NCBI GenBank assembly: GCA_027295365.1 | Contig: JAPULD010000451.1 | Span: 1 to 14,968 of the forward strand | Length of the DNA stretch: 14,968 nucleotides | Direction: 5' to 3' | Source of the DNA: Planctomycetota bacterium | Lineage (GTDB): Bacteria > Planctomycetota > Phycisphaerae > Phycisphaerales > SM1A02 | Part shown: positions 1 through 6,337 of the stretch, one piece after another | How positions within the stretch are numbered: position 1 is the first letter of the stretch | Layout of the letters: each line of letters begins with the position of its first letter | Notes under the pieces: model-generated | Databases searched by the model: none | Told to the model about the DNA's origin: nothing | The model's input: the letters and a program-made list of their open reading frames with translations, nothing else | Program-made: the position numbers and the translations under genes

Positions 1-1
1 T

Positions 2-1102
2 CTGGACGATAAGATCGCGCCGGCGGATTTTCTCGACGGCTTGATCGAGGCAGGCGTGAACATCGGTACGTTCGAGCCATCGGTGCTGAAGCGACGCCCC
101 ATCGAACGATTCGGGGCCCGGGTGTATCTGTTCGAGAACCAGACACAGTTCCGAACCGCGGCGCTGGTGGGCAGTTTTGATGCAACCACGAGCAGCATCG
201 AACGCAATCTCGAAGCGGCCACGCTCATCGAGTCCGATGACTTCACGGAAGGCAACGATGCGGGTGATTATCTGATCACGTTGTTGGGGTGGATCGACAC
301 GTTGAACTTCGAGCCATTGACTGATACGCAGCGTGCGGATCATCGCGAGCATTGGGGAGCCAGGCAGCGGATCGCGAAAGCCGCCGGGGCGAACCCCAAT
401 ACTATCATCGAAATCAAGACGCCATTTATCTCGCCCCTCTCGTGGCAGGAATTGCGTTGCTGTGAATGGGACATTTATTTCCGCGGACTGCTGGATGCGG
501 AGATACAGCGATCCCTGGAATCGACCCGAAGGCTTTCGGGGGAGCATGGTTGGCTGGCCGGGATCGACGAGGCCCAGTACGCCTTTCGCGAGGGCCCGGA
601 CCGCTGGACGGAAGGGGAGATTCGTCCCTTGCTGCTTGGCGAAACAGAGCCCTCGGGTTGTCTGGGACGCTGCAATCAGGAGAAGGTGAAACTGTTGCTC
701 GAGACGGATCCCGAGTTTCGATTCGCATTGCATGAATCGATCGAGCGTTGCATCGTGGATCCTTCGAGAGGCACGATCTTGCATGCGCTTTCACCTTTGC
801 TCGGACTCGATGGCGTGACGGTGCCCATACTCTCGCGATTCCTGACGATCGCGGCCCCGGACCGATACCTGAGCATCCTGGAAGTCGACACGGCCCTACG
901 GCTCTCGGATCTCGTTGGATTCGACGTCTCGGGAGTCGGCCTTGAACCCGAAGTCCACCTGTCCCGCTACCTGGATGCCATCGAGCATATCCAGGCCTTC
1001 CCTTGGGCGTCGATGCTCTCGGCGGAGCGCAGCACGGAACACGAAGATGAGGCGGATGCGTGGTCCAAACGAGTGGCGCTGCTCGGTTGCTTTGTCTGCT
1101 GA
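2..1102 (+). CDS. 5'-truncated protein with PLD-like end and HhH-like C-terminal region
   Basis: The reading frame is open to the left edge, so the true start lies outside the window and 366 residues are visible. An in-frame TTG at 41 exists but has no reason to be the start. Near visible residues 39-71 the pattern ARVYLF, then LVGSFDATTSSIERNLE, resembles the second half of a phospholipase D-like domain (HxK...GSxN...N.E), but the His and Lys are absent, so this copy looks degenerate. Around residues 260-295 the stretch LLGLDGVTVPILSRFLTIAAPDRYLSI resembles the helix-hairpin-helix-like segments of proteins where a hairpin glycine run is followed by a 'P-D-R-Y' stretch. No catalytic residues are convincing. 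It ends convergently, about 20 bases from the response regulator gene. The coding call is firm; the domain calls are inference, and the cellular role is unknown. Confidence 0.7.
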   Translation: MDDKIAPADFLDGLIEAGVNIGTFEPSVLKRRPIERFGARVYLFENQTQFRTAALVGSFDATTSSIERNLEAATLIESDDFTEGNDAGDYLITLLGWIDTLNFEPLTDTQRADHREHWGARQRIAKAAGANPNTIIEIKTPFISPLSWQELRCCEWDIYFRGLLDAEIQRSLESTRRLSGEHGWLAGIDEAQYAFREGPDRWTEGEIRPLLLGETEPSGCLGRCNQEKVKLLLETDPEFRFALHESIERCIVDPSRGTILHALSPLLGLDGVTVPILSRFLTIAAPDRYLSILEVDTALRLSDLVGFDVSGVGLEPEVHLSRYLDAIEHIQAFPWASMLSAERSTEHEDEADAWSKRVALLGCFVC

Positions 1103-1121
1103 TGAGCCAGCAGGTTTCGGA

Positions 1122-1508
1122 TCAGGCGATCAGGTGCTCGCAGATTGCATCCTGCAGGTCGTCATGCTTGATCGGCTTCTTCAATCGAAAGATGTCATTG
1201 AGGTCCTCGAATGCGAAACTGGGGCTTCCGAAACCGGTGATGAAGATGAACGGGCAATGACGACTTCGCAATTGATCCGCGATGGGCGCGCAATCGCCAT
1301 CCACGAGATTGATGTCAAGGATCGCGGCCTGAATCGATTCATCCCGGGCCAGTTCGACGCCTTCGCGAACACTCGCCACCGGGCCGGCAACTTCGTGGCC
1401 GAATTCAACGAGCAGCTTGTGAATGTCATGAGCGACAAGAAAGTTGTCCTCGACGAGAAGAATCTTCAACCCGGCTTCAAGCGATTCATTGCGGAGTGAC
1501 GCAATCAT
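1122..1508 (-). CDS. Stand-alone response regulator receiver protein
   Basis: This 128-residue protein is a single CheY-like receiver domain with no output domain. KILLVEDN carries the acidic pair (E20, D21), AAILDINL carries the phospho-acceptor Asp (D65), FIFITGF carries the switch Thr (T91), and LKKPI carries the conserved Lys (K111). All key residues for phosphotransfer are present. The start is the ATG at 1508, placed about 13 residues before the first beta strand as is usual. The frame is open further upstream to 1829, but that stretch has no receiver-like sequence and overlaps the neighbouring gene antiparallel to nothing useful. An AAAGGCGAG stretch just upstream is a weak ribosome binding site. 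No histidine kinase or hybrid partner is in the window, so the signal and target are unknown. It probably acts through protein-protein contacts in the cytoplasm. Confidence 0.88.
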   Translation of the reverse strand: MIASLRNESLEAGLKILLVEDNFLVAHDIHKLLVEFGHEVAGPVASVREGVELARDESIQAAILDINLVDGDCAPIADQLRSRHCPFIFITGFGSPSFAFEDLNDIFRLKKPIKHDDLQDAICEHLIA

Positions 1509-1604
1509 CAGTGGTCTCGCCTTTGAGTAAATTCTCGAATCAATGGTTTTGTACATCGGGCAGGGTTGTGCTGTCCAATCAATAAATACAGAGTCGCAAT
1601 TATG

Positions 1605-1621
1605 TTTATGAATTTCATAAA
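1605..1621. promoter_or_regulatory. Perfect inverted repeat upstream of the response regulator gene
   Basis: TTTATGAA-T-TTCATAAA is a perfect 8-bp inverted repeat around one central base. It sits in the A+T-rich gap between the coiled-coil protein gene and the response regulator gene, about 100 bases before the latter's start. Its size and symmetry suit a dimeric regulator operator. It could also simply be part of a promoter: on the minus strand TTGAGT and TTATGA lie 17 bases apart here. The sequence symmetry is directly visible; the function is inference. Confidence 0.35.
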
Positions 1622-1666
1622 ATTGACTCACATCGGTACTCAACGCGAGTGATTCGAGAGAGTCAA
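1617..1666 (-). terminator. Possible nested stem-loop terminator after the coiled-coil protein gene
   Basis: On the minus strand TTGACTC (1666-1660) pairs perfectly with GAGTCAA (1629-1623), enclosing a second small ACTC/GAGT stem with loop. It is followed by TTTTATG. It lies directly downstream of the membrane-anchored coiled-coil protein gene that ends at 1672. The 30-base loop makes it a weak candidate for an intrinsic terminator, and it overlaps a possible promoter for the response regulator gene. Confidence 0.3.
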
Positions 1667-1671
1667 GACAA

Positions 1672-2358
1672 TCATTGTTGGGGGCGGCTTTCAAGACGCT
1701 GGACACGTCGGCGCAAATCATCCACATCTCTTTGGTTACGACTTTCGCCGCTTCTGGCGTTCCGCAAATTCTGATCGAGCGTGCGCTGTTCGCGGACCAG
1801 ATCATCGATGGAGCGTTGCATTCGATCAAGAGTGACCTCAGGAGATTGCCCGGGGCGAAGGCTCCGCAAATCGCTCATGAGCTGTTGATGCTTGAATTGC
1901 AGATCTTTCAGAGTGTTGTCCATATCGTCCAGCCGACTCACGAGCAGCCTGATTGAATTCCTTGTCCCTTCACCCGATTCCGCATCATCATCCGAATCGA
2001 AGATGAGTTGATCGCGCCCCTGGGTGCGGTTGGTGATTTGCAAGCTCCGATCCTTCGCACGCACCTCCATCGAAGGCATGCCTTCACGATCGTTGATACG
2101 AATCGAGGCCCCCCCATCCTCCGCGGTGCGCAGGACGAGCATCTCTGCGCCTTGGGCGCTAAACAATCGGATCAGGCCCCCATGGCGATCGCTGTTGAGT
2201 TCCACGACCACGCGCCCATCGCGCACGATCTCCAGCCTTTCGTAGCGAGGTACATTCTGCGATTTCAAGGCCGCCATGGTGATGAACATCAATACGAGGG
2301 CGAGGCCATACAACGAAGGCCGGCGGAGACGATTCATCGGGGTCGCAAGGTCGTGCAT
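1672..2358 (-). CDS. Membrane-anchored coiled-coil protein of unknown function
   Basis: The product is about 228 residues. A short basic N-terminus (MNRLRRPS) is followed by one hydrophobic segment (YGLALVLMFITMAAL), which looks like a signal anchor placing the rest outside the cytoplasm. A middle part of about 90 residues is beta-rich with repeated short motifs (LEIVRDGRVVVELN, GGLIRLFSAQGAEMLVL, ASIRINDREG), suggesting a small repeated-strand domain. The last 80 residues are heptad-like and charged (LDDMDNTLKDLQFKHQQLMSDL, then VDDLRRRVQRLESR), a probable coiled coil. Two adjacent ATGs are possible starts. AGGAG at 2369-2365 lies 3 bases from the first (2361) and 6 from the second (2358), so 2358 is preferred. 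It lies downstream of the secretin-like gene but a strong terminator separates them. I do not recognise the family. Confidence 0.75.
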   Translation of the reverse strand: MHDLATPMNRLRRPSLYGLALVLMFITMAALKSQNVPRYERLEIVRDGRVVVELNSDRHGGLIRLFSAQGAEMLVLRTAEDGGASIRINDREGMPSMEVRAKDRSLQITNRTQGRDQLIFDSDDDAESGEGTRNSIRLLVSRLDDMDNTLKDLQFKHQQLMSDLRSLRPGQSPEVTLDRMQRSIDDLVREQRTLDQNLRNARSGESRNQRDVDDLRRRVQRLESRPQQ

Positions 2359-2439
2359 CATGAACTCCTGGAGCGGGAATCTGGTCAATCAACCCGAAGG
2401 CATCCCCACCGGGACACACGTCGGTACGCTGCATTCCGA

Positions 2440-2445
2440 ATTGTA
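2440..2445 (-). promoter_or_regulatory. Possible -10 element for the coiled-coil protein gene
   Basis: Minus-strand TACAAT matches the sigma-70 -10 consensus at five of six positions. It lies about 80 bases before the start at 2358 and just after the upstream terminator, where a new promoter would be expected. No convincing -35 box is found at 16-18 bases, so the call is weak. Confidence 0.2.
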
Positions 2446-2450
2446 GGGTG

Positions 2451-2497
2451 ATAAATGAAAACGCCGCCCTCCCCGGTGATACGCCGGGGAGAGCGGC
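2451..2497 (-). terminator. Rho-independent terminator of the secretin-like gene
   Basis: A 14-bp stem with one mismatch (2463-2476 paired with 2484-2497, seven-base loop) is very G+C-rich. On the minus strand it is followed by GTTTTCATTTAT. It lies about 35 bases downstream of the stop codon of the gene ending at 2531, which fits an intrinsic terminator for leftward transcription. Confidence 0.85.
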
Positions 2498-2530
2498 CCG
2501 GAGTATGCATCCCTGAGGATCAAACAAGAA

Positions 2531-3937
2531 TCAAGGCACTCGCTTCACGCGAATGATGAGCCAGTCCTCGTATTCCAGGGCTCGACCCGTGTCGTCCAGT
2601 TGCCTTGGTATGGACAAGGCAATGGCTTGATCGAGACCCAGGGTCGCGCTGCATGAAACGGTTCTCATCGACCGATTCACATGGTCGATGGTCGCATCGC
2701 TTGTTTCGCCATTGAGGGCCACCGAGCGGGTCTGGATATCTGAGGTCGGAATCCACGCGAACTGCACATCGAGGAAGAGTCGCTCGCCATCGGGTTTGAG
2801 CAGGGGCAGGACGATCAACTCAAGGCCTTCCGTGACGATCCCGGTCACCGGGTTGAAGCCGGCCTTGTTGGAGCTGATCGTGCCCCACATACCGGAGAGC
2901 ACTTCGCGTTGGGTCAGCGCACTGAACCAGAATCGTTCGCCATTGTGACCCGTGGTGGTGGCTCGGAAGAGAACCTCACCCCCTTCATCTTCGTCCAGGA
3001 GTTGATCGATCTGCGATGGCATCAGTCGGGGGAACGAATCGCCCAGGGTTTCTCGCCATCGAGCGGCACGATCCGCGCGAAGGTGCACGACGATGGCCTC
3101 GGCGTCGAGCGCAATGGGTTGGCCCTGGCGCAAGAGGTGCAGAAACGATTCGATGTTTCTTTGATCATCAATCGTGTGTTGGATGAATAACGTGTTGCCA
3201 TGGACGGAGAGCATGCCGACTTCACCCCCATTCATGCTCCAGGTATCCGGATTGATGTAGTCCACAATGAGACCGATGATTTGTTCAACTCGCTCCATGG
3301 ATGTCAATCGATCCGGATCATCCGTCGGATCACCGAAGGCCCCACTCCCGCCCCCGGCGCCATTGCCACCACCTCCGCCTCGAGTCTTGGGTTTCGCCCT
3401 CAATGCTTCGCCCCCGAGGTGTTCCCGTCCCGTCAGTTTCATCCCCAATACGGGGGTGTTCGCGAAACGCCTGATGGAGTACCCACTCTCGATGAGATCG
3501 GTGATGTCGTAGGTCTTCAGAATCGTGTCGCGGCTCAGCAAATCCCGCGTGGAAATGACGACGATGCCGCCCCGAACCGAATAATCGAGGGGATTGAGAA
3601 TATCGGATTGCGCCTCATCAAGAAGCATGTTCAACAACAGGGCAAGCGATACTTGACGCAGCTTGATCTCCACCCGGTCGTTCTTGTGGACGTCCGCGGA
3701 AAACAGGTGCTTCCACGAGACATGAATGTTCAGATCGTGAGCCTCACGCAGATCCGCAATGACATCCTCGAGGTCGATGGCGTCGTACTCCACATCGATG
3801 ATCGTCTCGTGGAGTCGATCAATCAAGGCGACGTTCACGTCCGTATCCGATGGGGTGGATTGGCCTCCAGATGGATGAGTAAAGGAAAGGGTCAGCGCAG
3901 CGATCGCGGCCCACACGATGGCGTGTCGATTCAACAT
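2531..3937 (-). CDS. Secretin-like exported protein (STN/N-domain type, planctomycete)
   Basis: The product is 468 residues with a clear Sec signal peptide (MLNRHAIVWAAIAALTLSF, cleavage plausible near SGGQS). Residues about 45-150 have the layout of an STN/secretin N-domain: DLEDVIADLREAHDLNIHV, then KLRQVSLALLLNMLLDEA, then ISTRD. It is followed by LKTYDITDLIESG, a phrase common at this point in planctomycete secretin-like proteins. A Gly-rich linker near 188-200 precedes a second N-like module (VEQIIGLIVDYINPDTW to LHLLRQGQ). The C-terminal part (NPVTGIVTEGLELIVLPLL..) recalls the secretin core but is short, so a full outer-membrane barrel is doubtful. The start is supported by AGGAG nine bases before the ATG. 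No pilus or type II secretion genes are nearby. It probably acts in the periplasm or outer membrane; the exact partner is unknown. Confidence 0.8.
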   Translation of the reverse strand: MLNRHAIVWAAIAALTLSFTHPSGGQSTPSDTDVNVALIDRLHETIIDVEYDAIDLEDVIADLREAHDLNIHVSWKHLFSADVHKNDRVEIKLRQVSLALLLNMLLDEAQSDILNPLDYSVRGGIVVISTRDLLSRDTILKTYDITDLIESGYSIRRFANTPVLGMKLTGREHLGGEALRAKPKTRGGGGGNGAGGGSGAFGDPTDDPDRLTSMERVEQIIGLIVDYINPDTWSMNGGEVGMLSVHGNTLFIQHTIDDQRNIESFLHLLRQGQPIALDAEAIVVHLRADRAARWRETLGDSFPRLMPSQIDQLLDEDEGGEVLFRATTTGHNGERFWFSALTQREVLSGMWGTISSNKAGFNPVTGIVTEGLELIVLPLLKPDGERLFLDVQFAWIPTSDIQTRSVALNGETSDATIDHVNRSMRTVSCSATLGLDQAIALSIPRQLDDTGRALEYEDWLIIRVKRVP

Positions 3938-4041
3938 GTTCGGATTCTCCTGGTTTCACTCCTCCCGACCCGGAGACCTTCCCGGGGGCGCGTTCGTCGG
4001 GTATGAAGCAGTACAATCGAATGTCTGGATGCACAACCGAG

Positions 4042-4070
4042 TTTCAATTGGCGGTTTCTTGGTGCATAAT
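4042..4070 (+). promoter_or_regulatory. Possible promoter for the molybdopterin oxidoreductase gene
   Basis: CATAAT (4065-4070) matches the -10 consensus at five of six positions, with a poor -35 (TTTCAA) 17 bases upstream. It lies in the 216-base divergent gap between the secretin-like gene and the oxidoreductase gene, about 85 bases before the latter's start. Nothing else recognisable was seen in this gap. Confidence 0.2.
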
Positions 4071-4153
4071 GAGTATGACGCAGGGCAAGGCTATTGCGTT
4101 CCCCATGAATGGGCGAGAATGTGGATTCACAGTTCATCAAGTCAAGGTGACTC

Positions 4154-6337
4154 ATGCGAAAGGTGAAAGCGGGAGGTGGCTGGCCAGCGATCTGGTACAC
4201 GCTGAAACAGGCGCGGGCCACGGGTGGACTGCGTCGTATGTACCTCGCGCTTCGAACCAGAAATACCTGCAAGACGTGCGCGCTGGGCATGGGGGGCCAG
4301 CAAGGGGGGATGGTCAACGAGAAGGGGAAGTTCCCCGAGGTGTGCAAGAAATCCGTGCAGGCCATGGCTTCGGATATGCAAGGGGCGATTCCCGAACACT
4401 TCTTCAGCGACATGTCGATCGAGCAGCTGCGCGCCCTCACCTCTCGTGAGCTGGATTTGTCGGGAAGGCTGACCGAGCCTCTTTATGCCGGCCCCCTGGA
4501 TCAGAATTACAAGACCATTTCGTGGGACGAAGCGATCGAGCGCATCGGGAACAAGCTGGCCAAGACGACTCCCGATGAGAGCTTCTTCTATTTTTCGGGG
4601 CGATCCTCGAACGAAGCGGGTTTCCTGCTCCAACTCTTTGCGCGTCTGTACGGCACCAACAACGTCAACAACTGCTCGTTCTATTGCCACCAGGCCTCGG
4701 GCGTGGGGCTGTCCAGCGTGACCGGCTCGGGCACCGCGACCATCACCCTCGAGGATGTTGATCAGGCTGATCTTGTCATTCTCATCGGGGCAAACCCCGC
4801 GTCGAATCATCCCCGGCTCATGAGGAGTCTGGTCGAGCTTCGTCGAAGGGGCGGCAAGGTCATCGTCGTCAATCCCCTCAAGGAGATCGGGCTGGTGCGC
4901 TTCAAGGTGCCTTCGGACGTTCGCAGCATGCTCTGGGCGTCGAAGATCGCCGACCTGTACGTGCAGCCTCACATCGGGGGCGACATTGCCTTTCTGACGG
5001 GGGTCGTGAAGGAGCTCCAGGAACGAGGCAAGGTCGAGGCGCTGTTCGTTCGTCGTTATGTGGAGGATTGGGATGAATTCGCTCAACTAGTGCGCGATCT
5101 TGAATGGAAGGAGATCATCGAGAAGTCAGGCGTGCCGAGGCATGTCATCAAAAAGGTCGCCACGGCGTACGGGGCTTCGAGAAGGACGATCTTTGCCTGG
5201 GCGATGGGCATCACCCATCACGAGCATGGCGTCGAAAACGTGCAGATGATCGCCAATCTCGCCTTGGCCAGGGGGATGCTGGGCCGTCCCGGGTGTGGGC
5301 TGTTGCCCTTGCGAGGTCATTCAAACATCCAGGGCATCGGGTCGATGGGCGTGACCCCCAAACTCAAGGACGCGATCTTCGATCGGTTGCAAACCGTGCT
5401 CGACGTCGATCTTCCCGTCACGGAAGGCCTCGACACATTGGGCTGCATTATGAGGGCGTCCCACGACAAGATGCGCTTCGCCATCTGTCTGGGGGGGAAT
5501 CTGTACGGCTCCAATCCCGATTCTAAATTCGCCAGCAAGGCCATGAGCAAGATCGATCAGGTCGTCTACCTCAGCACTACCCTCAACACGGGGCACGTAT
5601 TGGGTCGGGGCCAGGAGACGATCATCCTTCCGGTGCAGGCCCGGGATGAAGAGGCACAGGCGACGACCCAAGAATCGATGTTCAATTACGTGAGGCTCAG
5701 CGAGGGGGGCGAGGAGCGTTACGAGGGCCCCCGAAGCGAGGTCGAGGTGATCGCGGCGATCGCCCAATACGTCATCGGCGACGAGGGCCCCATCAACTGG
5801 GACATGATGCGCGAGCATGGCAACATCCGCGAAGCGATCGGCCAGGTCATCCCGGGTTACGAGAAGATCGAATACATCGACGCGACAAAGGAAGAGTTCC
5901 AGATCGGGGGACGCACCTTCCACAAGCCACAGTTCAACACCGAGTCGTCAAAGGCCAGAGCCCACGCCATCGACCTGCCCCCCCTCAAGGCGACGGGTGA
6001 GAATGAATTGAGGCTGATGACGGTACGCAGCGAGGGGCAGTTCAACACCGTGGTGTACGAAGAAGAGGATATCTACCGGGGCCAGGAGCGGCGGGATGTG
6101 CTCATGATGAACGCCAAGGACATCGAGAAGATGGGGTTGGAAATCGACCAACCCGTGACGATTCGCAACGAGACGGGGGAAATAGAGGGATTGTTGGTGC
6201 GCGAGATCGACATCCCGGCCGGCAACGCGGTGATGTACTATCCCGAGTCGAACATCCTGATCCCCAAGACCTCGGACAACAAATCCAAGACCCCGGCGTT
6301 CAAGAATGTGGTGGTGGAGCTGGTCAAGGGAAGTTAA
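4154..6337 (+). CDS. FdhF/YdeP-like molybdopterin oxidoreductase
   Basis: The product is 727 residues, the usual size of the FdhF/YdeP family of Mo/W-bis-MGD enzymes. Near the N-terminus C39, C42 and C64 match three of the four cysteines that bind a [4Fe-4S] cluster in formate dehydrogenase H; the third position is Met46. The strand SFYCHQASGVGL places C178-H179 where formate dehydrogenases carry the metal-binding Cys or Sec followed by His. ADLVILIGANPASNHP and RRGGKVIVVNPLK are the expected dinucleotide-binding strands for the cofactor. The last 120 residues (ELRLMTVRSEGQFNT onward) form the molydopterin-binding barrel. There is no Tat signal, so it is probably cytoplasmic. AGGTGA five bases before the ATG supports the start. 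No Fe-S or NAD-linked partner subunit is adjacent, so the electron acceptor is unknown. Formate oxidation is only one possibility; E. coli YdeP, for example, is linked to acid resistance. Confidence 0.9.
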   Translation: MRKVKAGGGWPAIWYTLKQARATGGLRRMYLALRTRNTCKTCALGMGGQQGGMVNEKGKFPEVCKKSVQAMASDMQGAIPEHFFSDMSIEQLRALTSRELDLSGRLTEPLYAGPLDQNYKTISWDEAIERIGNKLAKTTPDESFFYFSGRSSNEAGFLLQLFARLYGTNNVNNCSFYCHQASGVGLSSVTGSGTATITLEDVDQADLVILIGANPASNHPRLMRSLVELRRRGGKVIVVNPLKEIGLVRFKVPSDVRSMLWASKIADLYVQPHIGGDIAFLTGVVKELQERGKVEALFVRRYVEDWDEFAQLVRDLEWKEIIEKSGVPRHVIKKVATAYGASRRTIFAWAMGITHHEHGVENVQMIANLALARGMLGRPGCGLLPLRGHSNIQGIGSMGVTPKLKDAIFDRLQTVLDVDLPVTEGLDTLGCIMRASHDKMRFAICLGGNLYGSNPDSKFASKAMSKIDQVVYLSTTLNTGHVLGRGQETIILPVQARDEEAQATTQESMFNYVRLSEGGEERYEGPRSEVEVIAAIAQYVIGDEGPINWDMMREHGNIREAIGQVIPGYEKIEYIDATKEEFQIGGRTFHKPQFNTESSKARAHAIDLPPLKATGENELRLMTVRSEGQFNTVVYEEEDIYRGQERRDVLMMNAKDIEKMGLEIDQPVTIRNETGEIEGLLVREIDIPAGNAVMYYPESNILIPKTSDNKSKTPAFKNVVVELVKGS

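Noticed and set aside
1509..1829. Upstream extension of the response regulator frame by 107 residues
   Set aside because: The extension has no receiver or sensor-like features, runs through the A+T-rich gap and overlaps the 3' end of the coiled-coil gene on the same strand; a good ATG at 1508 fits the domain.
3200..4006. 268-residue plus-strand frame opposite the secretin-like gene
   Set aside because: Antisense to a gene with signal peptide and ribosome site; no recognisable content.
4142..5086. 314-residue minus-strand frame opposite the oxidoreductase gene
   Set aside because: Antisense shadow of a clear molybdopterin enzyme; composition is low-complexity His/Arg/Leu typical of reverse-strand reading of high-GC genes.
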